Shown: positions 17,845-27,526 of the stretch, one piece after another
Layout of the letters: each line of letters starts with the position of its first letter
How positions within the stretch are numbered: position 1 is the stretch's first letter
DNA from: Holosporaceae bacterium
Lineage (GTDB): Bacteria; Pseudomonadota; Alphaproteobacteria; UBA3830
Direction of reading: 5' to 3'
Length of the DNA stretch: 47,504 nt
Assembly (NCBI GenBank): GCA_031267415.1
Contig: JAIRZD010000024.1
Span: 1 to 47,504, forward strand
Notes under the pieces: model-generated
Database searches by the model: none
What the model saw: only the letters and a program-made list of their open reading frames with translations
What the model was told of the DNA's origin: nothing
Position numbers and translations under genes: made by a program

Positions 17845-18821
17845 GGCGTATTTTTCCTTAAAAAATTAATGGTTATTAGATTGGTGTCAGGAATCTGGGT
17901 CAGTCCGGCACTTTTATAATGCTGGGAATCCTGGGTAATGGCATCGGTCAGCATTATTTGGCACCGCCCACTCTTTAGATCATCATATAAATTGTTTTTT
18001 TGCGATTCCTGAAGATCCACGATGCCAACAAACGGCGTCCCATCGCTCATAATGCTTTCGCAAAAGGGATCGACGCCGCTGGCGATGAGCGCGCTCAGCC
18101 TATGGATGCGGATAAGCGTAGTTTTTGCGTTGGCCTTTGTCTGGAAAACGCAGAGTTCCATATTTTTTGGATGCGCACCATATTCGCAAAAGCCGCCGTA
18201 GGGATAAATTCTAACTTTTGCTTTCCCAGGAGCCCCTTCTTCCTGTAAAAAACCTCCATGAGCTGATGTGTACTTCTCTACTATGTGCTCATTTTTGGGA
18301 TTGTGAAAAAACTTTTCGAACAAAACATTCGTTTTGTTTTCGGCCCCAGGGTCGAGGTCGGATTTGGGTTTTGGTTCGGGTTCGGGTTCGAGGTCGATTT
18401 CATCCCCAAAATTTAGTTGATAATCATCAAAGATTTTTCCAAAAAAACCATGTTTTGTGCCGGCGGAGATGTATTCGCCAGAATTTTCGAATTCAATGAT
18501 TATTTTGGAACAAAAAAAATCAATTTTTTTTAGCGGCGAACCATCGTCAATGGTCGACGTTTTATATATGTTGCTTTGCCCTAGGCTTTTCGCGTTTTCG
18601 ACGCGCTCCACGATGGTGGATGCGTTTATTTTTTGAAAATTAATGCAGGCGTTCAGGGAAATGCTAGTTGGCCAATCCACGGCTGGCTTTAGGTTGTAAT
18701 TTTCGTCACTTTCAGTTTCCAATAGGAGTTCATGTTTAACATTTTCTTCCGTATCCGGCGCATCGCAAAAATCTCGGATATATCCTTCGGATAGTGATCG
18801 TATTCCTCTCGACGGTATCAT
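17841..18821 (-). CDS. Hypothetical protein with acidic EPEPEPKPKSDLD linker, in the phage-like operon
   Basis: 326-aa ORF overlapping the hydrolase start; no recognised family. Confidence 0.6.
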   Translation of the reverse strand: MIPSRGIRSLSEGYIRDFCDAPDTEENVKHELLLETESDENYNLKPAVDWPTSISLNACINFQKINASTIVERVENAKSLGQSNIYKTSTIDDGSPLKKIDFFCSKIIIEFENSGEYISAGTKHGFFGKIFDDYQLNFGDEIDLEPEPEPKPKSDLDPGAENKTNVLFEKFFHNPKNEHIVEKYTSAHGGFLQEEGAPGKAKVRIYPYGGFCEYGAHPKNMELCVFQTKANAKTTLIRIHRLSALIASGVDPFCESIMSDGTPFVGIVDLQESQKNNLYDDLKSGRCQIMLTDAITQDSQHYKSAGLTQIPDTNLITINFLRKNTP

Positions 18822-18833
18822 TTTAAGCTTTCC

Positions 18834-20588
18834 TCATATTAAAAAATCCGGCAATTTTATATCCTTTGATACGACTCTTGTGGTGCTTAGCGGATGCAAA
18901 AGAATTTTTATTTTTGTGGGGTGCTTTTTTAGCTCGGCCCGGAGATCAACCACTGTTTTTGCGCCGGATTGCTGCAATATTTCCTCCTGCTCCTCCGGCA
19001 AATTTTCCACCAATATCTGGGTTACGATATCACCCGCTTCGATTTTATTTTCTTCGACGCCAAGGGACAAATTCTGGAAATAGGAATCTAATTTTTCACT
19101 GGGAACTTCCGAAAATCCAGCAACGTTGCAGGCGATGGTAAAGCGCATAATTCTCTGATTTGCATCGGCAGAAAAGACAATTTTCGTTATTTTTCCCAGC
19201 ATGCGTCCGGATGGAAACCTCTGATCCACAATGGTTATCTGGTCCTCCAGTGTTGCCAGAAGAAAATTTTTGGCGTAGACGCTAAATTCAATTTCAATAA
19301 ATCTCCGGGAATGATTTATGAGGGCGATCGCCTTCTGCATTGCGTAGCGAATGGCATTTTTGCCGCGATCCGTTTTGAAGAAAGAATCCGCCGTTTCGTC
19401 CGCCAGTGCGTCGGGTATTTTTGATGAAAATTTCCATTTTGTGTCATCGAATTTATCCGCCGAAACATGCGCCTCCAGACATTCGAACAATTGTCCACGA
19501 TAAATAATTTTTTGCTGACCACGATAGCTGTGGAAATATTCCCAGTCGGGTATGGATTTTGGCAGTTGTAAGTCTCCCAGTTTCAGGTATATATCCTTTT
19601 CCCTTCCCAGCTGAGATTTGGTGGTAATCTTTAGGGTTACGTTTTCAACTATTTTTTGCCTATGGCGCCAATCTATCAGCAGACATCCATTAAAATAAAA
19701 TCTCTTGAATTTTATCGATTTTCCCGGCGAAGACAGGGAACTTTCGCCTACTTTAAATTCACGGGACACAGTTGGAAAATTGCGAAAAAAATCCCGCTGC
19801 GTGGGGAATATTTCCATAATATTGCAGCGGACAAGACCATAGCCGCTGGCGGATGAAAATTTGCAAAGTTTTTCCAGGCCGCTTTTTATATTTGTGAGGG
19901 AATTTACCACTCCGTTCCTGAATTGTTCCGCCACCAGTGGGAATAAATCTATGCATCCCTGGGTGTGTTGAATCCAGTTGGCGGACAGATGTAGATTTAC
20001 CCCCCTGTAGGGTTCCCGGGATAATCTTATCCGCAGAGAATTTTGCAACATATCTTTCCCCGAGATTTCGAAGTTTTTGGTGCCACCATTGATGTGTGAC
20101 AGCGACATTTTTCCGGTTTTCATGTCCCAGTAGAATACTTTATTATCCCCCTCCAGGAAGGTTGTTGGATTCTTCCAATCTTTGGCGGAGAAAAATAAAT
20201 CATCGAATTTTATGATATCAGCTGTGGGGGCATGTTTGTTTACCTCCCGGTACTGCCGGAGATTTTCTTGGCAAAAAATGTCCAGCTGTTGAGCATAGTT
20301 GTCCGGTTCGGAAATGAATTCCAATTTCAGACAGGAATTACCAAGGCCAATGGGGAAAGATACCAGCCGCCCCAGGAAAATTGTCTCCATATTTCCACGC
20401 AGCAGCGCGCCAATTCTCGCGCATTTCCCCGCCGGCATGTTTGCCAAATCTTTTGCTGTAACAATTGCCTTTGCTGCAGCAAAGCCGCATTCCCGATGCG
20501 TAATTTCCAGCGATATTAGTTGCAGATCGCCACGCCAAGGAGTTTTTTCCTGGGTAGGGGGATCGCACCAGTCAAATATTATTTTCAT
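18834..20588 (-). CDS. Hypothetical large protein of the phage/GTA-like cluster (possible hub or baseplate role)
   Basis: 584-aa ORF, co-oriented with neighbouring phage-like genes; no recognised motif. Confidence 0.55.
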   Translation of the reverse strand: MKIIFDWCDPPTQEKTPWRGDLQLISLEITHRECGFAAAKAIVTAKDLANMPAGKCARIGALLRGNMETIFLGRLVSFPIGLGNSCLKLEFISEPDNYAQQLDIFCQENLRQYREVNKHAPTADIIKFDDLFFSAKDWKNPTTFLEGDNKVFYWDMKTGKMSLSHINGGTKNFEISGKDMLQNSLRIRLSREPYRGVNLHLSANWIQHTQGCIDLFPLVAEQFRNGVVNSLTNIKSGLEKLCKFSSASGYGLVRCNIMEIFPTQRDFFRNFPTVSREFKVGESSLSSPGKSIKFKRFYFNGCLLIDWRHRQKIVENVTLKITTKSQLGREKDIYLKLGDLQLPKSIPDWEYFHSYRGQQKIIYRGQLFECLEAHVSADKFDDTKWKFSSKIPDALADETADSFFKTDRGKNAIRYAMQKAIALINHSRRFIEIEFSVYAKNFLLATLEDQITIVDQRFPSGRMLGKITKIVFSADANQRIMRFTIACNVAGFSEVPSEKLDSYFQNLSLGVEENKIEAGDIVTQILVENLPEEQEEILQQSGAKTVVDLRAELKKHPTKIKILLHPLSTTRVVSKDIKLPDFLI

Positions 20589-20616
20589 CTTTCATCTCTC
20601 ATCTAAAAAGTATAGT

Positions 20617-21576
20617 ATGCCTCCGGATAAAAAAATGGAGGAGAATATGTCAGGCGTTTTGCTTCGCCGCAAAGGTTATGCCTACGGGGTGTTTTTCCTC
20701 TTTCTAATGATGTTGGTTAGCTGCGCCAACGACGTTATCGCAAAATTCATAGGGCAACGCATTGACCCCATAGAGGTAATATTTTTCAGATTCTTTTTTA
20801 GCCTCATCACTCTCCTGCCTTTTGTTTGGACCCGCGGTGCTGCCATTCTAAAAACCGCCTATCCGTACATCAACATATGGAGAGGCGTGCTGGGAGCCGC
20901 GAGTTTTTACCTTTACACCTACGCGCTGGTTAAAATCCAAATCGTCGAAGTAGTAGCCATTCTTTGGACAATCCCACTGTTCGTCCTGGTGCTGTCGATT
21001 TTCTTCTTGAACGAAAAGGTAAGTCCTCCACGTTGGATGGCGACGGTTGTGGGATTTTGTGGCTTATCATTTATAACTCTCCACGACAACGGTTGCTCCT
21101 TTTCAGTAAAAATAATCTACCTGATCCCCATCGCATCGGCATTTTTGTTTGCGATACAGGATGTCATGATAAAGAAAATGGTTAGTAGGGACGATGCAAT
21201 TACCATGCTGCTGTACTTCGCCCTGATAACCAGCGCCATTACCATATTTCCCGCTTTCATTGTTTGGAAAACGCCAACACTGGGGGAACTGCTCCTGCTC
21301 TTCCTCTATGGATTGTTTGCTAATCTGATGCAGTTTCTCATTTTCCTCGCTTTCGAGGCCACTGATTTGTCGGCTCTGGCTCCTTTTAGATATGTGGAAT
21401 TCCTCCTGTCGGCAGCAACGGCCTTTGTGTTTTTCGGAGAGGTCCCTGGAATGAATGTGCTGGTGGGAGCGCTGGTACTAATTCCCAGCACGTTATACCT
21501 GGCCTACAACGAAAATAAAAAAGCGCGGAAACATACGGCAAAAAAATCTTCGCCCCACAAGACGCAGCCCGTTTAA
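20617..21576 (+). CDS. EamA/DMT-family transporter
   Basis: Two DMT-like halves; FIGQRIDPIEVIFFRFFFSL, WTIPLFVLVLSIFFLNEKVS, ATDLSALAPFRYVEFLLSA. Confidence 0.88.
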   Translation: MPPDKKMEENMSGVLLRRKGYAYGVFFLFLMMLVSCANDVIAKFIGQRIDPIEVIFFRFFFSLITLLPFVWTRGAAILKTAYPYINIWRGVLGAASFYLYTYALVKIQIVEVVAILWTIPLFVLVLSIFFLNEKVSPPRWMATVVGFCGLSFITLHDNGCSFSVKIIYLIPIASAFLFAIQDVMIKKMVSRDDAITMLLYFALITSAITIFPAFIVWKTPTLGELLLLFLYGLFANLMQFLIFLAFEATDLSALAPFRYVEFLLSAATAFVFFGEVPGMNVLVGALVLIPSTLYLAYNENKKARKHTAKKSSPHKTQPV

Positions 21577-21598
21577 GCAAAAATTGTTGATGCATCGC

Positions 21599-22108
21599 CT
21601 AAAATTCCTCCAGTGTTAGTTTCCAACAGCCGGTCATTGCCCACTCGTCGGTTTCCATGGAAAAATCAATCACATTCATGGAAAGCCAGGGCCTAAAACT
21701 CACGAATATTTTTTCCGTGCTGGATTCCAATAGCTCCAGGGCGTTGTCGCTCAAAATAAATCGTTCCGGATCTCCGGCAGCATTAAAGGCCAGCACCGAA
21801 TCCTGTACCGGAGGTCTCAGCAGCTGAATCTTGACCTCTCCTGGAACGATGGACTGCCACAGATTTTGTATACAACCAACAGAAATCCGCGATCCTATCC
21901 AGATCTTGTCCGCCAGCGGGGAATTTACGTCCCGGCAGGATATAACACTTCGGTACTTTTTCTTTTCGGAGGATTCCAGAAATAGAAGATCTCCATTAAT
22001 GGATCTTTTGAATTCGCCATTGGGAATGGGGAATAACTCCTGCACACAATTTCTTGCACTTTCCGGAGGTAGCCCCTCTATTCCAAGCATCAAATTAGTT
22101 TCGATCAT
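21599..22108 (-). CDS. Hypothetical protein of the phage/GTA-like cluster
   Basis: MIETNLMLGIEGLPPESARNCVQELF...; start chosen at ATG 22108 just after the stop of the upstream 53-aa ORF. Confidence 0.55.
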   Translation of the reverse strand: MIETNLMLGIEGLPPESARNCVQELFPIPNGEFKRSINGDLLFLESSEKKKYRSVISCRDVNSPLADKIWIGSRISVGCIQNLWQSIVPGEVKIQLLRPPVQDSVLAFNAAGDPERFILSDNALELLESSTEKIFVSFRPWLSMNVIDFSMETDEWAMTGCWKLTLEEF

Positions 22109-22109
22109 T

Positions 22110-22271
22110 CTAATCCATCCATTCCGGAGCGGCTGTAGGAGTTGTCCTGGACATATATTCCAGATATTCAGCAAGTTCATCCATGGAATTATTCTCTTCT
22201 GAATTTGAACCTAAATGCGAATATGAATCTGAATCTGAATATGAATTTAAATACGGATTTGATTTAGTCAT
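22110..22271 (-). CDS. Small ORF (53 aa), not in the supplied ORF track
   Basis: Hand translation MTKSNPYLNSYSDSDSYSHLGSNSEENNSMDELAEYLEYMSRTTPTAAPEWMD*; start overlaps the upstream stop (ATGACTAA). Confidence 0.5.
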   Translation of the reverse strand: MTKSNPYLNSYSDSDSYSHLGSNSEENNSMDELAEYLEYMSRTTPTAAPEWMD

Positions 22272-22665
22272 TTGGGATATCCTCATATATGGCTTTTAGC
22301 TGGAGAATCGCCACCAGGGTTAGCCGAAGATTATTCTTCCTGCTCTCTATGGATTCCACTTTTACCCGGGCAGAACCAATGATGGAATCCTCCTGGTATA
22401 GCGTTAGCTCCCGGCTAATTATCCGGGTGATACTTCGCAGAACCTGGACGCTTTTACCGCTGGTTTCATCACCGTTCTCATCCACAATGGTTAGTCCAAA
22501 TTCCACCCGCGATCTTAGATTTGCACCCTGCCTAATATCCTTTAATTCGAAAATCAGGTAGGGCGTTTTCCGAAGTTTCTCCGGAGGCGGCGAAGGGAAT
22601 ATCGCCGTCGCTTCCAATCCTTTTTTTATGGCGTTTATGATGCCGAAATCCCAGGGGAAAAACAT
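22264..22665 (-). CDS. GTA gp8 / DUF3168-like tail-completion protein (probable)
   Basis: Position after the head-tail adaptor; MFFPWDFGIINAIKKGLEATAIFP...TPYLIFELKDIRQGANLRSRVEFGLTIVD; start trimmed. Confidence 0.6.
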   Translation of the reverse strand: MFFPWDFGIINAIKKGLEATAIFPSPPPEKLRKTPYLIFELKDIRQGANLRSRVEFGLTIVDENGDETSGKSVQVLRSITRIISRELTLYQEDSIIGSARVKVESIESRKNNLRLTLVAILQLKAIYEDIPND

Positions 22666-22666
22666 A

Positions 22667-22966
22667 CTAATCTCCTTTTTGTTGTACAGCAGCATGAAAC
22701 ATGAGTACATCCTTGGCCGGATCATAAAATGGCTGCTGCGTCGGCGTAAAAATTTTATCTCCCAAAGTGACTCTAAAATCATTGGGAAAATCCTTTCGCC
22801 ACCGGATAACAAATAAATATAATGCCCTTCTGGCGGAAATATCTTTGATCAAAATTGATGCCCATAATTGATTCCAATAGACGTATTCCGGAATCCAAAC
22901 ATTACACTCCGAAAGTTTTTTTTCGACTTTTTCTATTGTTATTTTTGTATTAAATAAATTTCGCAT
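22667..22966 (-). CDS. Head-tail adaptor (SPP1 gp16 / GTA gp7-like)
   Basis: 99 aa; VTLGDKIFTPTQQPFYDPAKDVLMFHAAVQQKGD. Confidence 0.6.
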   Translation of the reverse strand: MRNLFNTKITIEKVEKKLSECNVWIPEYVYWNQLWASILIKDISARRALYLFVIRWRKDFPNDFRVTLGDKIFTPTQQPFYDPAKDVLMFHAAVQQKGD

Positions 22967-22975
22967 AGCTACTCA

Positions 22976-23548
22976 TCAATATAATCTTAGATTTATAAAC
23001 GGACTCAATAGCTGCCTAACTCCCTTCGAAAAGAGACCTTCGCTGCGGCCAGAGTATCTTTCCTGATAGGCGTTTGCCAGCAGCATTAGATTCGCCAACT
23101 TCAATTGATATGGAATATTTTGAGCATTCTCCGCGATTCCCGCTTCGTAGACCACTTCCAGCGGACCATTTTTTTTGCAATCAATCGACATATGCAACCG
23201 GATGGCAGAGCTGAACTTTTCGAAACTATACTTTTTCCCATCGAGCTTTTGGCCGTCCAGAGTTACGTCGATAATTTTTATCAGCGGCGACCTCGGCAGT
23301 GGGATGGTGGTGCTATTAGCACAGAAGCTAAGCTGGTTTTTTCGCAGAAAAAAATCACCATTGATGACGTATTTCCAGGTTTGCTTCAGAATGGATTTTT
23401 GTATTACCGTTTCCAGAGCTTCCCTGGTTGATCTAATTAGGCCTAGAAGGCAATCGTCATCGAAATTATGCTCCACCCGCAAATAGGTTTTTCCCTCGGG
23501 CAACGAGATCATTTCTTCCCCGGGTGGTTTTAACAAATACAAACTCAT
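22976..23548 (-). CDS. Head-tail connector (GTA gp6-like)
   Basis: MSLYLLKPPGEEMISLPEGKTYLRVEHNFDDDCLLGLIRSTREALE; position after the capsid gene. Confidence 0.75.
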   Translation of the reverse strand: MSLYLLKPPGEEMISLPEGKTYLRVEHNFDDDCLLGLIRSTREALETVIQKSILKQTWKYVINGDFFLRKNQLSFCANSTTIPLPRSPLIKIIDVTLDGQKLDGKKYSFEKFSSAIRLHMSIDCKKNGPLEVVYEAGIAENAQNIPYQLKLANLMLLANAYQERYSGRSEGLFSKGVRQLLSPFINLRLY

Positions 23549-23661
23549 TTTATTTCCTTTTTCTTTCGTTTTTTAGCTTCACCCAACCAACTACGCTGCC
23601 GCTAAACGACGGCGTTCCAGGATGGAAAATAATTTTTGTAATGTATCCTAACTTTATCTAA

Positions 23662-24792
23662 TTAACGCTCGGAAAACTTCAGAAGTTTTATGGCATCAAA
23701 ATCCACTACTGCTCCTCCGGTACGTTTACTGGCATAAAATTCCACAAAAGGTTTAGAGGTATACGGATCCCGCAGTATTCTCAGATCCTGGCGATCAACT
23801 ATTTGATAGCCGGCGGAGAAATCTCCAAATGCCACGGAAACCGAAACTTTTCCGAGTTCAAGCTGTGGCATATCGTCGTCTATTACCACCGGATACCCCA
23901 ACAAAGTGGCCGGAGTTGATGCGGATAAAGCTGGCTGCCACAGACCGACTCCATCGGAATTTTTCAATTTTCTAATCTCACCAAAGGCCGATCTGGACAT
24001 GATCCATTTGGCATTTTTCACATAGACCGGCTTCAGGGAAGCCAGCACATCCACCAGCACGTCCATGGCGCCGCTTCCATCGCTGAAATTTCCGTTTGAT
24101 CCCGTGAGAAAATGCCGCAACTTACCGAAATCTCTGACCGGGGACTCTTCGGATTCGTAATTCAGGAATCCTTTGGGTTTATCAACGCCGTCTCCGGTGA
24201 CGAAGGCCGCGTTTTCCAGGGCCGCGATTTTTTCGGCAATGCGATTGATCAGCCATTCTTCGACATCCAGTTCCGCGTCATCCAATAAGCGCTGACTGGC
24301 TTTTGGTTTTGCGTAAATCTCGTGGGCATGGATTTTTATCTTATTTATTTCCGGAGATGCGGTTTCATCCCGCTGATCGCCGTCGGCGGCTACCCATCCG
24401 GCATCCGGCATTTTGGAATCCAGCAGTAGATCAATGGAATTGGTGGATATGTTAATGGTTTTTGCAATCGACCTCATTGGAGACAAATATTTTAACCGGT
24501 CTCGAATCTGCATTGCGATGGGACCGGGGACCAGATACCCTCCGTCTTTTCCAATTTTTTCGTTGAGAGATTTTTTCAAAAAAGCATCGGTACCGCTTCT
24601 TATAAAATCCGAAAAATCTGATTTCTCATAGGCATCACCACCTAATTTTTTAGATAACGGCAACGCATCATTTTCTTTTTCTTTTTTCATTATTTTTGCC
24701 TTTATTTCATTTAATTCCGCAGCATTATTTTTTACGAAGCATTCCAGGTTGCCATTTAATTCGTTAATAGCGTCTTGAAGATTTGTATTCAT
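23662..24792 (-). CDS. HK97-fold major capsid protein, RcGTA gp5-like
   Basis: GGYLVPGPIAMQIRDRLKYLSPMRSIAKTI...AKPKASQRLLDDAELDVEEWLINRIAEKIAALENAAFVTGDGVDKPKGFLNYE. Confidence 0.93.
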   Translation of the reverse strand: MNTNLQDAINELNGNLECFVKNNAAELNEIKAKIMKKEKENDALPLSKKLGGDAYEKSDFSDFIRSGTDAFLKKSLNEKIGKDGGYLVPGPIAMQIRDRLKYLSPMRSIAKTINISTNSIDLLLDSKMPDAGWVAADGDQRDETASPEINKIKIHAHEIYAKPKASQRLLDDAELDVEEWLINRIAEKIAALENAAFVTGDGVDKPKGFLNYESEESPVRDFGKLRHFLTGSNGNFSDGSGAMDVLVDVLASLKPVYVKNAKWIMSRSAFGEIRKLKNSDGVGLWQPALSASTPATLLGYPVVIDDDMPQLELGKVSVSVAFGDFSAGYQIVDRQDLRILRDPYTSKPFVEFYASKRTGGAVVDFDAIKLLKFSER

Positions 24793-24793
24793 T

Positions 24794-25339
24794 TCAAATT
24801 ATACCTTTCATAAAATTATCTAGTTTTTGGGAAATGTTTTTTAGCAGTGTCGCGCAGATGGCGTCCGAGAGATTGCCATCGTCCATGCGCTTTAGGCCAT
24901 CGACGACTGCCTCTTCGCAGGCCGGAAACGTCACGATGGATATTTCCACCAGATCTACGTCAGTTAGATAGTGTACGCCATTGTTGTGATACCCGTCCCT
25001 GATCCGATAGCCTATGGAAAATCCATCCAATGCTTTATTTTTCAACAATAAATACACTTCTCTTGCCTTGGGAATATCGAACAGCAGTCGCGCCGTTGTC
25101 AGGAGTCCATAATCGTCCTCCCGCAAATCTGTTATTACCCCAATGGGAAAATTTGCGTCGTGCTGCCACAGCAATTTTGGTTTTTTCCCACTTTTGAACC
25201 TATCCAATGAATTTTTAAATGCCCCCCTTTGAAGATTATCCTGGTGTCCATCCACTCGATTGAATACGCTGGCATATCCGGAAATTTCTCCGTTTTCACC
25301 GAGGGATTTTAATTGTAATTTTTGTGTTAAAAATTCCAT
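24794..25339 (-). CDS. HK97 family prohead protease
   Basis: GEISGYASVFNRVDGHQDNLQRGAF...LLWQHDANFPIGV...ALDGFSIGYRIRDG. Confidence 0.92.
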   Translation of the reverse strand: MEFLTQKLQLKSLGENGEISGYASVFNRVDGHQDNLQRGAFKNSLDRFKSGKKPKLLWQHDANFPIGVITDLREDDYGLLTTARLLFDIPKAREVYLLLKNKALDGFSIGYRIRDGYHNNGVHYLTDVDLVEISIVTFPACEEAVVDGLKRMDDGNLSDAICATLLKNISQKLDNFMKGII

Positions 25340-25348
25340 ACAACTTTC

Positions 25349-26500
25349 CTAATTATTATTTGAATCATTATCTAATTTGTCGCCGTTTGGGAGCGGAGGA
25401 AATCCTAGTATTTCTCTTTTTTCGTTTGCCGTAAGGAAATCCGCCCCCGATATCTTTTGCCATAATATTTCCCGGCGCGACGTAAGGGCATGTAGGGCGT
25501 CCAGATCAAAAACAATTTCCACCGACGCCCCAAATTTGCGAGAAAACCAGTTACCAAATTCCTGGCGAACTAGCTCCGCCAATGGCAAAATGGTATCTTC
25601 CCAAAGCTCCAGGCGCGCCTCCCTATAGCTGGAAAATGTAGCGCTTTCTTGTAGTCCAAGCATGGCCGGCGGGACACCGAAGGCCAACGCTATTTCTCTG
25701 GATGTAATCGTTTTGCCGGCGCCAAAATCCAGATCCTTGGGCGATAATCCCATTTCCTTCCACTCGAAACTCCCCTCCAGCACCATTATTCTTCCGGCGT
25801 TCTTGGCTCCGGCATAGGAGTTCTGCAGATCCGTTCGCAGCTGCTCCCGTTGCTCGTCGGTAATGGCGTCATCTCCGTTTTTTACCATTAGACAACCAGA
25901 GGGCCGTCCTCCATTTTGGAGTATGGCCAAATTATGATCCGAAATGGCGTTGTGTTGATCAACTGCACGCGCTGCAATTTGGAGAGGGCTCAGTCCATAC
26001 CAGTCGTTCAGGGGATTGAAAAATTTTAGATGCAAAACATCATCCGCCGGTATATTGAATTTTTTTAAATCCACCTCATAAATGTAAAATCCAACGGATG
26101 TTCCAGATGCATCCGGAGAAATGCGAACACGATCCGTTCTTAGGCAATTCATTCCATTGTTTTCGACACAATGAATAAAGGCGTTACCGGAAATCAACAG
26201 ATAATTAATCATCGTCTCCAGAAATGCTCCGCGGGATTGGGTCTTATTGGGCCTATTCAAAAAATTTGTTAATTCCAGGTTCTCGGTTTTATCATCAACG
26301 TTCTTTACCATCATTGGGATGGACGCGATTCCCCGGGATATCAGATTGATGGCCCGAAAGACCACAGCGTTTTTCTGGAATCCCTCTGCAGAAATAGCGT
26401 CATATCTGATCGGAGTCCACTGGGGATTATTTACACCTTGATAGGAAAAAAATCCATTTGCTTTTCGACCAACGCCAAACTGCTTCAGCAAATTGCGCAT
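25349..26500 (-). CDS. HK97 family phage portal protein, RcGTA gp3-like
   Basis: GFQKNAVVFRAINLISRGIASIPMMV...SGNAFIHCV...AFGVPPAMLGLQESATFSSYREARLELWEDTI. Confidence 0.93.
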   Translation of the reverse strand: MRNLLKQFGVGRKANGFFSYQGVNNPQWTPIRYDAISAEGFQKNAVVFRAINLISRGIASIPMMVKNVDDKTENLELTNFLNRPNKTQSRGAFLETMINYLLISGNAFIHCVENNGMNCLRTDRVRISPDASGTSVGFYIYEVDLKKFNIPADDVLHLKFFNPLNDWYGLSPLQIAARAVDQHNAISDHNLAILQNGGRPSGCLMVKNGDDAITDEQREQLRTDLQNSYAGAKNAGRIMVLEGSFEWKEMGLSPKDLDFGAGKTITSREIALAFGVPPAMLGLQESATFSSYREARLELWEDTILPLAELVRQEFGNWFSRKFGASVEIVFDLDALHALTSRREILWQKISGADFLTANEKREILGFPPLPNGDKLDNDSNNN

Positions 26501-26633
26501 TTTCTTCGTCTCCCTTTATTTATAAATGCCGTTCCATCGGATATAGCAATGATCACACACCTTCACCAAGGGCGCCATCGCCTTTTTAAAAAGCATTATA
26601 TTTCAATGGACTAGTCGCGTTTCTGGCTGTTTT

Positions 26634-27512
26634 TTAGGAAAAATTTCCGGCCATTTTACTGGTTTGATCTTTAAGACGAACGTATTTTTGGATCTTTAGG
26701 AATGCGGCGTTATCTATTTGCCTTATTCTTTCGGCGGAAATATGCATTTCTTCGGCGATTTCCCGCAATGCCTTGGCGGGCGTCCGCAGTCGATGCGAGC
26801 ACACAATTTCGTATTCTCTGGGAGAAAGAGTATTCAGGGCTTCGTGCAAAATTTTTTTGCGGTATTCGTATTCCTGTTTCTCGAAGACCAGCGCTTCCTG
26901 TGAAGCGGTTTGATCCATGATGAAATCCTGGAAGGAGCCATCTCCCTCTTCTCCCATCGCCGTATTTGCGGAAAAATCCTTATTGACGAATCTTTCTTCG
27001 GATACCATGACGTCTTTTTCCTCTACCTTCAGTCGCTCGGCAATGGATTTCACATCCTTCTCCGAAACCGAATCTATCCCCAGAAGATTTTTAATTTTTC
27101 TCAACCCAAAGAAAAGTTTTCGATTACTCTTGCCGCTGCCAAGTTTTACTATGGACCATGAATTGTATATAAAATCCTGCATTTTCGATTTTATCCACCA
27201 GGCAGCGTAGGTGGAAAATCTATAGCCGATGCTAGGATCAAAATGCTGCAATGCACACATAATGCCAACATTGCCTTCGGATATCAGGTCCACCTTGGAC
27301 AGGCCGTAGCCGGAATAGCCGTTGGCAATTCGCACCACCAGTCGCAAATGACTTTTGACGATTTTATCCAGAGCTGCGCGATCTCCTTTTTCCCGCCAGC
27401 GGGTAGCCAGCTGAAATTCTTCGTCGCCATCCAATAGGGGGAACTTTTTTATCTCGGATACGTAGGCCGATAGCGCCTCTTCATTATATAAGCTATTAAA
27501 AGTTTCTTTCAC
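26634..27512 (-). CDS. rpoH: RNA polymerase sigma-32 factor
   Basis: HLRLVVRIANGYSGYGLSKVDLISEGNVGIMCALQHFDPSIGYRFSTYAAWWIKSKMQDFIYNSWSIVKLG. Confidence 0.92.
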   Translation of the reverse strand: MKETFNSLYNEEALSAYVSEIKKFPLLDGDEEFQLATRWREKGDRAALDKIVKSHLRLVVRIANGYSGYGLSKVDLISEGNVGIMCALQHFDPSIGYRFSTYAAWWIKSKMQDFIYNSWSIVKLGSGKSNRKLFFGLRKIKNLLGIDSVSEKDVKSIAERLKVEEKDVMVSEERFVNKDFSANTAMGEEGDGSFQDFIMDQTASQEALVFEKQEYEYRKKILHEALNTLSPREYEIVCSHRLRTPAKALREIAEEMHISAERIRQIDNAAFLKIQKYVRLKDQTSKMAGNFS

Positions 27513-27526
27513 GGGATCTACCTCTC

